A program made the translations under genes and the position numbers. Below the pieces are notes generated by a model, which ran no database searches, was not told the origin of the DNA, and saw only the letters and a program-made list of their open reading frames with translations. From NCBI GenBank assembly GCA_030407085.1, contig CM059586.1:83759501-83823500 (forward strand): a stretch of DNA of 64,000 bases. The letters run 5' to 3'. Of this stretch, positions 48,901-61,200 are shown piece after piece (position 1 is the stretch's first letter; each line of letters opens with the position of its first letter). The stretch comes from Trichopria drosophilae (taxonomy: Eukaryota > Arthropoda > Insecta > Hymenoptera > Diapriidae).

Positions 48901-51900
48901 CCGGAAACTAGTGGGGTAAAGTTCGAAAAGTCCATTCCTCAATTTTTTTTAAACATACCCTTTCCGATGTATTTTGATGCGATAATTACGAATATCATAA
49001 TGAAAATTGTTGACACGGTCATATTCAAGATCAAAACTAAACACATCATGTTATTTTGTGCTTGCTGCCAATGTTCACTATGATATTCCTAATCAACGCA
49101 TCAGAATATACGTCGAAGACGTACACCCAAAAAATTGATGGACTTTTCGGAAGTATATTCAACTACTGAAGCTTAAATTATCGGGCCCGCAATATCACAG
49201 CTTCAACATGGAGAAACATACATTTACATTTTTAAGACGGCTGATGCGCAATGTTGTCGAAAGAATTACTTAACAAACAATAATATTTAGAGCACGCCAA
49301 TTCAACATGAAGTAATCAATGGCAATAAACATAAATGTCCAATGACAATACAAAATAATTTTAAAAAGTACAAAATAAAATATTAGAAATAATAATTTAT
49401 ACGTTTTTATTAATAAAGAACATCTTTCAACCAACTAATATACATTTTAAGTAGAAAGATTCTACTTTGCTATGGTAAGATTACACACTAATCTGTTTCT
49501 GAAATTAAATATAATATTTATTATAATAATTATCAACAATGTAGACTGCCATATTAGATCCGCGATTTTTGAAAACTAAAGGGGTTAGGGTCGGAAAACC
49601 GACAAACCAAAAAGCTGACAGGTCAAACAACTGACGGTCAGAACACTGACAGTGAATGAAACGAAAATCGAAAAGCCGACAGTAAAAAACCCGATATTCG
49701 TAAACTCTTTAACCAAATTTCCGAGTTTCCGACACTTTAAAATCCAGGCATTAATAAACCCAACAATAACAATACCGACATTTCAAAAAATCCAAACTTA
49801 AAAACCTCATACTTTAAAAAGTATTCATTAAAAAAACTCGACAATTAAAAAACCCTACATTGCAAAAAGTCGAATGTCGGGTTTAGGTTTTTTTTATTTC
49901 GGGCTTTCGGTTTGTCAGGTATTCGAGGTATTCCTAAAACTAGACATTAAATAACTCGACAATAAAAAAGCCGGCATCTAAAATTTCGACAATACCAAAA
50001 CCCAACACTTTAAAAACGGATAATTTAAAATGAATCATTTTTGTGAATTGGATTTTCTATATGTCGGATGTTGGAAGTGTCGGATATTTTATTGTCTGTT
50101 TTTGTATAATATCGAATTTTTTAAGGATTCCTTGTTTTTACAAAGATGGCCGAAATTTTTGTTTGAATTCGAAGCCTATTTCTGAATGAGGAATTGTTAT
50201 AATGTTTTGCCCAACTGATATTAGTAAAAATAAACGTCGAAAATAAAAAGAAAATGTTTCAGGGTTTACAGGATAATTTCGAAGATTGCAATCCTGGAGC
50301 AACTATTTTCTTGTAACTAAAGTGTAATTGCAGAATCTAATTTTAAAATGTTATACATACTCTGGATTCAGCTGGAACAACATTAGCTTCCTCTATCGCT
50401 CTGGAGAAAGTCGCTCGGTCCACGAATTTCCCAGGGAAGTTTTCAAGAAGATGAGGGATCTGCATGTGCTTTGTATCATTACGATGAAGCATAGCAACAG
50501 ACAATGCGTATATGAACATTTGGGTGTTCACACGATCTCGACAGTATATAGCTAACGATAGCAGGTCATCGTATGATCTCATTCCTAAAGAAATTATATT
50601 TTTATTATGTCACAGTTATTAACCATCCTTTTGTTTATCTCCGTATTATTTGCACAGGATATAAGAGCTGATGAGAAATTCTTAGAATGTTAATTTACTT
50701 ATTTAATTGTAATTTGTATAAAATTATTAATGTAATAGATTGTGTACCTAAATATTGACATTGACTATCATTTGTTAAAAATAAACCTGGCGTTAGAATA
50801 AAACGTATACTTTTCTATACAGTAGGCAGTAAATCAGCGTTTCCGCAATGTTATTAGTGCGGGAAACGCCATTTCCTGCATTCATATATACGGCGATTAA
50901 AATCAGCGAGTGAAATGTGTATTTCCCGCATTTTGTAAGAAAAATATCCACCGAGACACGTGTGGGCGTGTCCTTATTCGAATTATTGAAAAGGCACTCA
51001 TGTTCAATCAATTATAACACGTGCGGGAAATCGCATTTTTCGCACTTGTCGCGGAATACACTATTATATTTACATTTCAGCATCTTCGATAAAGGAACCT
51101 AATGACATACTTATGACATAGCCAATTCATTGATTGTTAATCAGGGCAGTTGGTTATTTAAAAATAAAAAATAATTCTCAGTGAATCGAAATCGGCAAAT
51201 AAAGCACTGCCCGTATTGTTTGCTGATTCAGCAATCACATATTCACTGACTGATATAAAAAAGTAACTCTTCACTGTTTGGAAAGGAGGAAAATTATGAA
51301 GATCCTTAGCTCAATAAATCATAAAAATAAAACTTACCAAGGAAAAGGCTTATTAAATGTCCAGCTGCTTTCTGATGTTTTTGAATAAACAACGAAAATG
51401 GTTCTCTACGTCCGATTTCCAGAGAAGGTTTCAAGTTTGGAATATTGATTGGTTTTATAGGTATTGCTGTAGAAGCCTCTTCTCCAACTCTATTCAGAAT
51501 CACTTCAGCAACAGAGTGATAGTTTTCTGGCTATATTTCAAATGAATCATTATGTATTTTTGTACAACTTCTTTAAAATACTAAGTTTAATGTAGTGTTA
51601 TTACGAATATATCAACGTTCGTTAATAAACATATTATTTTTTCTACTGAAACTAACAAATCTCTTTTTAGACCTTTAATATGACTAATGAAATTTGTAAA
51701 ATAAACAATGAAATGAAATAAGCATATTAGATTAAAACCAATTAATAAAATATTGGAAAATCTATGTCAGTTTACTAAAATAATAATTTTTATAGAAAAC
51801 TTTGTCATACCAAATACGAAGCAGGAATATTGAAACCGACATTTCCCTTTCCTTTCGGGATGCAGATCGGTTCGGCTGGCCGATCAAAAAGATACAAAAT

Positions 51901-51915
51901 TTCACGACGAGCCAT
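45956..51915 (-). CDS. PPO: PPO-d: prophenoloxidase with altered activation site
   Basis: The spliced product is 695 aa. Exons in transcript order: 51811-51915, 51338-51530, 50361-50584, 48213-48415, 47418-47835, 47163-47291, 46742-47072, 46308-46546, 45956-46201. Copper A is H207, H211 ([10 protein letters not shown]), H236; copper B is H363, H367 (MHNDGH), H403. The activation-site Arg49 is followed by Val (LNRVGEE), a conservative change from Phe in otherwise typical surroundings. In the signature, CGCGWPQY at 581-588 has Tyr where the others have His. The C-terminal block [20 protein letters not shown] is typical; the tail ends PPKKQ. Introns 2 and 3 are long and hold repeats. It groups with c and e. 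Confidence 0.95.
48416..50360 (-). other. PPO-d intron 3 (1.9 kb) with CCGACA-rich degenerate tract
   Basis: No exon is recognised inside. Positions about 49560-50110 consist of loosely periodic AAAAnCCGACAnT-like units on one side and their complement (GTCGGGTTT, TTTCGGTTTGTCAGG) on the other, described in its own entry. Confidence 0.6.
49560..50110. repeat. Degenerate short-period tract (AAAACCCGACA-like)
   Basis: Words such as AACCGACAAACC, AAAGCTGACAGG, AAAAGCCGACAG, AAAAAACCCGATATT, ATACCGACATTTC, AAACTCGACAATT, AAAAGCCGGCATC and AAACCCAACAC follow each other at intervals of about 12-20 bases. A short stretch at 49880-49935 carries the complement (GTCGGGTTTAGG, CGGTTTGTCAGG). The periodicity is irregular, so it is not a normal microsatellite. 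Confidence 0.65.
50585..51337 (-). other. PPO-d intron 2
   Basis: No coding sequence. GCGGGAAA words recur in both orientations between about 50840 and 51050 (GTGCGGGAAACGCCATTTCC, GTATTTCCCGCATTTTG, GTGCGGGAAATCGCATTTTT), which suggests a small inverted-repeat element. Confidence 0.45.
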
Positions 51916-52055
51916 TTTGAGATCTATTTAAAAATTTCGTTTTCCCCAAAAGAGCATTCAAAATTTCTAAGATCCCTTTAAAATAGGAATGAATAGTTGG
52001 GTCAACAGTTCATTTTTATATTAAAATTTTTAGCAGGATCTTTGTGGTTTTTGTC
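51916..52055 (-). promoter_or_regulatory. PPO-d putative promoter region
   Basis: TATA-like AATATAAAA (- strand) at about 52015-52023, roughly 100 bases before the ATG. The shared motif CAGGATCTTTGTGGTTTTTG (+ strand) lies at 52034-52053. Confidence 0.45.
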
Positions 52056-55000
52056 AAAATATATGTGACTTCTAAATAAAAACCGCAAGTAAAGATTATG
52101 AGATCTATTTCTATTTGATTATATGCCATAGTCCGGAGAGAAGATACTATCAGTGTTCTATAGATGAATCTTATCACTTCCTGTTGTTAATTATTTAACT
52201 TCTAATTTAAGTAAGTCTCGAAAATATACTATTTTTGTTTTGTATTTTATTGCTGCGTTATATTTAATACGGTAATAATTATTTAATGACAACTTAAATT
52301 GTTATAATGTATAACTTAATAAATTTAATGTAATATGCACCATTTTGTTATATTCATTATTTCCCAGAGAGCAAAATAAAAACGAGTTCAGAATGATTTC
52401 GAAATGTGCTCTAAAAGAAGTCAGATATCCACTGTCTGAGAGGTTTCTCAACATGATGTCATTTTGCGATTTTCATGAACTCATGTTCAGAAAACCCTCG
52501 GAAAGTGGGACATCAATGATGAGTTAATTATTGCTTTAATTTAATATATATGCCATATTTTTCCTCATTTTCATAATAGAATTTTTTATATGCTTTTATA
52601 AATATCATGAAATGTATTTCTTGATTATTGTACACTGTTGAAAGTCCGGAGTTAGATCGGAATCATATTTAACATCGATGTGGAGTCTTTATCGATCCAA
52701 ATCCTGCTCAGTGTAAATTATGGGTGTTTTTCGGTGTAAAATCCTTGCGATTTATTACATCGACCTTTATAGTAAATAATAAGCACATAGATTCTCGATA
52801 AGGTTGGTCACCTTTCAATTTGTAAACAAAGTAAGGTGTTAATCCAACATCATGTTGAACCCCTACTTTCAAATTTTTCGTTTGTTTATAGTTTGGGTGT
52901 TGATGGTTATTTCCGAGAAATAATTTTACCCTGTATTATTTTTGTATATTACTATTATATAGCATTAATATTTCATACCGCATGAGGATATCTTTGAAAT
53001 TTACCATCAGTGTCAATGTGTAGGATTTGCTTCAGTAACAGTAATATAACATATTATAAATTTCTTTGTTGATAAGACCTCCAGTGTTATGGTTAATTTT
53101 TAAATATATATTTTGTTACAATCTTCACTGATTATAAAAATTCTCGATAAAAATCTTATCCTCATGCCAGGAACTGCCAATTTTGAGTGAAAAATTCTTA
53201 AACGTTTTATTATTTCGTTTCCATCATTTGAATACTTGCATCTTTCAAATTGCCTAAATTATGAAAAATACTATATTTAGCATAACAGGTTTAAATATAT
53301 CATGCCTCTTTTGTATGCTAATAATACGAAATATAACATACTGATTAAGCATTTATCTGTTTTCAAACGAAGATTTTCCTTTCGGAGTTAATTTGTACTC
53401 ATAACACAAAAATAACATTATGTACAAAGTTTTGTGTGCTTTATTTAAGCAATTTGTAATTGTATCTAATTAATTGAAGCTGAAAAAACTATTTTACACT
53501 TGATATCACTTCAGATGAATTCCGATATTAGAGATTGATAGCTGAAGTTTCATGAAAACTGATGTTTTTTAGTAAATACAAGACTTATTTTAATTTAGAA
53601 TATACCAACGGGGACACAAATTATATTTAGCCTATATTTGCGTTGCAATCTATCAATTTTTTGTGAAAAGTTAGAACCAGTCTATCTTACATTTCCAAAT
53701 AATTACTTCATTAATACTAAAAAACCGGAAACAATAATTCCTGAAAAATTACTTTAGAATATGTATTTTAAACACTTTTTTACAGATTTTCCTTTGAACT
53801 TTGCATTTTTATGTAATTGAAAACATTGCAAGTGAAATTCTATCATAAAGATTTGAATATATTCTTGACACTTTCGACACTTAAAAATAATCTAAAAAAA
53901 TAGCGCATTGCAGTAATAAAGTAGTACTATAGTATACGTCCAGAAATTTGGGTCGGTAGTTTTTCCTAAAAATGTCTTTCTTCCTTTAAGGACCGCTGCA
54001 TTTTTGCGCCTTGTTTCAGTAGAAATTATCCAAGTAAATTCTTGAAGTCGTCATATTATTGTAAGAGTTAATAATTGGTCGGGAACTAATAATCGATGTT
54101 TTAAAATAAATCACACAATTCGAAATGAAATATGTTTTTTACTCCAGCTTAAGAGGAAATAATTTGAATCTCAATTTTATCCGATTAGTCCATTTTAATT
54201 TTATTGCAGAACATTGTCCATTCTGCTCGAGGCATACCTTTCAGGAGCATCATCATTATTAATTCTGCACAAATATCATTTTACATATTTTATGTCCTTA
54301 GAAATGATAGTTTTATTAATTTCTTATGGCAGACATTTTAATGCATTTCATGTCATTAAAGATGCGTGCGATGATCATGTTGCTAAAATGTTTTATATTA
54401 TTTTTCTCAAATTAAAATTACGCCTAATAAGAGCTTAACTGAATCAAGAAACCGCACCGATAAACCTATTACCCAGGGCAGTATTTCAAAAAGGAACCGA
54501 GTTGCATTGTCCTGTGCACATCAATAAATCAATGTTGTTATTGTTTTTCCACTTCTTATTTAATCGTAAATTTTGAGACTTAAATAAACCTACAGGTCCT
54601 TTAAAGAACATAGCGGAATAACTTTGTAAACAAATAATTTGATTTGTAACCAAGCTGCCAACGAAGAGTGAAAATTTCCTAAAATCCTGATCAAGACTTG
54701 TGGGTGCTTGGCCCTCATCAGGGTGTTAATAATGAAGAAAAGAACATCGCTGTATCATAAGCGCAATAAGTACAAAATATTCAGTGATTCCCCCCAATAT
54801 TAGCCCTTTTCGTCGACTTTCCTACTCCCCACTATCGGCGATATCATGTATGCGTTATATTTCTATTGGATATCAGCTCGCACCTATGCATTGCGTATCT
54901 GGTTGACGCATGCGTATTTTCTCATTAAACTTGCAGACTGGTTAACAATCGTTAAACATTGAACGGAATATTTTAGTCTTTTCCATAGATAACATGAAAT

Positions 55001-55226
55001 CAGATCAAATCGCCTATCCATTGTCTATAAAAAACGCCCATTAACATTTTTTACAATAATTTTATTATACTTTAATAAGTTGTTTATTACACTTTATAAA
55101 ACACACAAAATTTGGAAAAATAACTTAAATATATGGATTCTTAAAAAACAATAAATAATATATGCATATCTACTCAAATATCGATGTATTAAAAGATCCA
55201 TAAAATCTTAAAGCTAGGAATTTATA
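52056..55226. other. Intergenic region between PPO-d and PPO-e (3.2 kb)
   Basis: I see no gene, RNA or clear repeat in this AT-rich stretch. The short open frames (for example at 52345 and 54214) resemble nothing known to me. Confidence 0.4.
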
Positions 55227-55271
55227 TTTATTAATCACTATATTACTGATGTTAATCAGTAAATTACTAAG

Positions 55272-58200
55272 TTACTGAACAGCTTGTACAGTCGGGTTGA
55301 AGTCGGCACTGCTTTTACTGTCGTTGCTGTTGACTGTTCGCGGATTCGGTAATGTAGCTTTCGTAAACTGCACAATAATCTTTGCAGTATTCATATTCGG
55401 AGTTAAAAACTGTGCCAATGTAGCGACTCTGGGTCTGGCGATTCGGTCGAATGGGTAACCCATAGCACGTGAATCTGGATATTTCCGGTCTCTCAAACCA
55501 CAGTATACGGTACTACTTCGGCAACCATCCGATTCTTGTTGTATAACCTAAAAATCCAAAAATATATGTGTTCACTTATGTCTGTTACTAAATGAGCAGT
55601 GTAAAATATCAGTACCTGATCAATTGCATAATCTGAGATCATAACAAAAAGATCCATCTCGTACCCTTCCCTAGAACCTTTGGGTACCAGCAAATGCTGT
55701 GGCCATCCGCATCCGCAGAAATTAAAATTAGATGTTTCCACTTCATCCGTTTCTGCAGGTTTTATTGAATTCGCACTCCGGAAAGTACTTTCAAAAGGAA
55801 TCGTTACTGTAGAATCGACGGAGCGTCTTTCAATGGTGTTTATTCCTGGTTTCACTGTAGGGAATAAAATAGTGTTACACTATTTGCCAAAGAATGAATG
55901 ATGTTCCAATGTAATGACACGAACAAGTTACGACAAATCTATCCATTTCTACCATTAAGATCTTTTGTTCAGCAAAATTAAATGGTAACCCTGCTTCATC
56001 GTTGGATGGTGCTATGAATATCCTGACGGTTCCTCGTTTTGGCTGAGGATTAGAATTCCTCACTTGAATGTTATACGTAAATGCTTTGTGGTCAAGATGT
56101 GTAACCCTAACTGTAACGGATCCGCGAGGTGCAAAGTCCAGGCCATTTCCTAACTCGAAATCATCCTGCGTCCAATTGGTCATCAGAATGTTTGAGTCTA
56201 CATCAGGTGTATCAATACGGCATTCCGTTACCGCAATTCCTGGAAAAGTTAGCTGCCAAATGGCAAAATTATTAAAAATATTACCGTAAATATTAAAAAA
56301 TGAACTTCTTCAGAGGATATAAAAATAGTTTTGTAATACCTGGTTTACAGTATACGGATCGAGCGAGTGTTTGTACAATATTAAAATTTCGTTTATATGC
56401 CCATGCCATCTGTAAAAGAGTGGATCCCGCATTGCAGTGGCCACATCTCCCATGACGGAAAACGATTCCTGTAATCATTCCATATGACATTTATACAAAC
56501 TTATTTTTCCAGATTTTCAATCCAACAAAAATAAAAAAATTACCAAGTAACGATTATCCGGATCATGGCAAAATGCAGCAAGAATGTGGCCGTTGTTATG
56601 ATAGCTTCCGTAAAAATTTGGATTTAGACTCAACGTGGAAGCTTCTATTAAATCTCCTAAGACATCGATGCCAGTCTCCTCAGTTAGTGGAACTGTAGTG
56701 TCATTTGGAAGTCGCACGGATTTTGAATGAATGGCATCCATTAGTCGATCGCGACTTCTGATCATTTCATTAATATCTGCTTCTAATTTGTCACTGGGTC
56801 TCGTGACGTCTTGCAAAAACGTAAAAGCAGGACGGCCGGGCCACGTTCTGCTAGCTACATTGGAATCCAGTTTTGGGAAATATGCTTCATTAACGGGATC
56901 TCTCAATTCGCTAAGCCTTTTTACACGAGCCAGATTATTGCAAAGTCTTTCTATATTGTATCTGTAAATAGATTACTTTTTAGTACTTTTAGATGAAACA
57001 TGAAAATGATGTCTATTTGAATCAGGATTCGTGGCTTCTCATAACAATCTACTGAAAGATGACTGAAGAAAATACTAATAATATTCAGAAAAATAACCTT
57101 GCTATCATTTGGTGATGCATGTAATAAAATAATTCTCCACGACGATCTTTCTTGACTACTAAATCGGGTCCTGCAAAGGGATAAACCAAATGCCAATGCC
57201 AATGATGAAGATTTATGCCAATATCTTCTCGCCAATATGCAACTCGATGTTCTGGGTCGTGGTCAGTTGCCGTATAATTAAGTGGGATCACAATTGGTCT
57301 CTACCCAAATAACAAAAGTCAGCATATGATTTAATGTCAAATGATTTGGTTGAAGTAAATGCAATGACAATTGATATGTAAAAAGTATATGGGAGATCAA
57401 GAAAATATTATATACCCTTGAACCAGCTGGAACAACATTTACTTCTTCGACAGCCCGAGCAAAAATGGCACCGTCTAAAAATTTTCCAGGGAAACTGTCC
57501 ATGAGATGTGGCACAGGCAGATCTTTTGTATCGCTACGATGGAGGATTGCCACAGACAGGGCATATATGAACATTTCTGGGTTGACACGGTCACGAACAT
57601 ATACAGCAAGTGACAGCAAATCATCGTAAGATCTCATACCTGTAATAATTGTAATAATTATATGTGTAACAAATAAACTCAGGAATAAAAATAATGCATA
57701 TCCTAAATATGAAGTGGATGATCGGCCATATCATTTCTTTCAGAGCTCTTTTTTATGAATTAGAGTTGAAATACAAACATCCTAGAGGTGCATATCTGAC
57801 TATGCGCAGATTTTACATCTCTATTTTAGTTAATTTGTTCATTTAGTTCATTTTAACTCTAATTCTTCGAACACAGCAGGTTATAAGTGCTGAAATATTA
57901 TGTTGCAGGATCTTAATTTTATATTAAAAATGTTTACGGAATATAAAAATAGCGTAAAAATATCAACAGAATATTATACGCAAATTTTTATCGATCTTCC
58001 TTCTGTGTTATGGGTCTTTTTAAATTTATTTTAATAAATATGCTCTAAAGCAGTTGAGGTAACTTGTTCAGAACACAATATACTATTCAAGATATTTAAA
58101 TCCTTTGGAGTAAACTTCGAATCCCATAGAGTAAATTATTCAAATGATCTCTAATAATAATTAGATTGTATACTCCAAAGGACTAAAAATTTACTATTTT

Positions 58201-61200
58201 AGACTGAAAAATGACACCCTCGGATTGAAAATTTCCTCCGGATTCAGGAGTTCAACTTCTTCCCTTTTGAAAAAATTACATTTCCGAATTTACATCCGAA
58301 ATAGCAACAAAAAGCAGATTCTGCTTTTAGGCTAATTACATCGTTCGAAACTGATTTTAACTTTCACAAACGAAGTACCAAAGTATTTTTCTTGCTAAAA
58401 ACCATGGCACATTACAATATATCCCGATCTCGTCACATTTTCGATGAAAGTTAAGTTAAATGTTTAAAATTTTTTTATTTTTTACAGTTTTATGTTTTTA
58501 TAGAAAACAAATTCTCTATTGACATTTTTTAATTGAAAACGTTCACAGTATATTTAGAATGTTCATTCCATATTTTGTTTCCGAAAAGAGCGAAGTTACA
58601 TCTGCCAAAATTTGCGTTTTTTACCTTATTTGGCTTTCTATTGTCCTGAGTGTACATTTACTGTTGACAATCACAATATCATTTCCAACTAATTTATTTG
58701 GATTAATATCAAAGGAAACGATACTGCGTCCTTAAACAAATTTTATTTAATTTGCTACAAAGAAACGGGATGACACGCAAATTTTGACACATGACTCTTT
58801 CAGAAAATACGACGTCAAAGAAAAATTTGAAGGTGTCATCGCGTTAGATAAAAACAAAATATATCGGAAATAATACTGCAATTTTGTTGTCAACGTTTCT
58901 ACCTCTTGCATGCATTCTTCGTTATTTATATGTAAAAAGTTTTCTCTTATTTTCATAACATTTGCAAAAGTCCGACAAACACAAAAGAAGATTTCTACAT
59001 GTCATTTAATATTGCGATCAACAAAATAAATTGATTTAATTATTATATAAAAATGTAGTCAACTTACCGAGAAAAAGTGTGATTAAATGTTCAGCGGCAG
59101 CTTTGTGTTTTGGAAGAAACATAGAAAATGGTTCATGACGAGAAACTGTCAAAGCTGGCTTTAAATTTGGGATATTGATGGGTTTGATATTATATCCTTG
59201 TTCAAATTCTGCTTCCATTCGGTTAAAAATTGAAACGGCGACTGGCTGGTATTCATCCGTCTGCAAATTTAATATAAAAATCATTCACATTCGTTTACAT
59301 ATTTATACTGTATGTTATATTTCTAATTATCTTTCAGTAACATGTAAACACGCAAGTCGCTCAACAGCTCATCAAATATTCTGAAAATAATTTTTATTTG
59401 CAGAATATTTAATAATTAGTAAATTTATCATAAAAATAATTCAGGATTAATCATAAGTTTGCACAGTTTATATTTAATGTTTAATTCCAATAAATTACTT
59501 TTGCGTTATGAAGCAAACTAATGACGAAACATCATCAAAATTATACAACACCAATTTTCCCTAACGGGAAAACTTCGAAGGAATTGATAGGAATTAAATA
59601 TTTTAAGATGATTATGAAATTTGCAAACTTGGTTAAATATTACTTTGAAAAAAATCAGTCTGACGAATTCAATTTTGTTCAAGACAGTTGACCAGAGAGT
59701 TGTAAAACCAGCTAGAGTTAGGGAAATATTGATCGTTTAGTTAATTTTATGATATTCTATTCAATTAATAATTGCATTACAAAGTATTTTTTTCGTGGGA
59801 TACATGTTGGATAATATTTTGGGTAACACTGTAATTAATATTAAAGAATATTGGATTTAAAAAAAAGCTGGGAAATGATCACATTTTTTATGTCGTTGGA
59901 TGCTGATTCATAGTTTATCAATATTCCATGGAAGATAGTAAAATAGCTCACGTGCGACAAATGAAACGAAATAATAATAATAATTCTTCTTTATTGGCAA
60001 AATAAGAGGGTTACAGCGCGGTCTTATTCAGCCAAAGGGCGAGCTACAGCCAAAGCTGTTTTACAGGTTGACCAAATAAACCATATTACGAAAATAACTA
60101 AAAATTAATTAGCAAAAAAAGACTATAAATTCTGCAGATTTTAAATTACAAAATATAACATGTCACCAAGTCCTAAGTTTACTAATATATATTTCTTTTG
60201 GAAAAAGAAGAGTATTTGTTTTACACCTTAATATCACGGCAATAATGACGTTTTAATAACCGATTGGTACTATAACAAAACATGATATGGAGGTACCTTA
60301 ATTTTTATTGAATATCTAATTAACAACCATTGAAATAGTGTATAATTTAATAAACAGATAATTTGTGTTCAAAATTACATTTTTATTCAATATTTAAACT
60401 TAGATATGTATTTTAACAATCTCATGCAAGGAATAATACACTGTAGTGAGATGTTCCGTTGACAAATCAAGAAAACAATTTTATATTCTTTACAACTCAT
60501 TATAATTAGTTCTTATACAATCGATTTCAACCGGTGAATAATTTGAAGGTCTTTTCGGATTCTCAAAAAAAGGTCAGTTCAGTTTTATTAAAAAAAAAAT
60601 CTTCCGCTTTGATAATGTTTGATTTATTCATTTATAATATATTATAAATTCTGATGTATAAAACATAAACGAGAATCATCATAATAAAGTTTTCCTTTGA
60701 ATAGTATGTACCACAAGCATACTGTAAAGTAATATGTTAAATAATAATAAATATATATTATTATAATTATTCGTAATGTGTTTTAAAAAACTCTATTTTT
60801 AATTGTCATTTTTAAAGATGTACGACTAATGAGTTCCAACGTAGCGTGAATCTCCTGCACGCAATAAAAAGTTTAACTAAATCAATAAAAACCAGTCTTA
60901 CGACTTTCAATCAATAAGTACAAAGTATTTGCATTTACCAGTTTTATTCAGATTTAATGTATTCCATACCAAAAAAAAAATTAAATATTACTTTACTTTT
61001 GTCCAATAAACAATCTCATAATCAATAGTTCTTCGATGTTTATTTATTGATTTATATTATTTTTACATTATTATTAATAATGTTACTATACTAATTGCAG
61101 TCATAATGATTTAATTATTTTACCATTTTTTCAACATTTTCCCAATATCGAATTTCAAACATTTAGAATATATAAATATAATAAAATATACTAATTTTCG

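Noticed and set aside
55925..55932. Alternative donor GTAACT for PPO-e intron 7
   Set aside because: It would give a 321-bp exon and put exon 8 out of frame; the other four genes keep phase 1 here.
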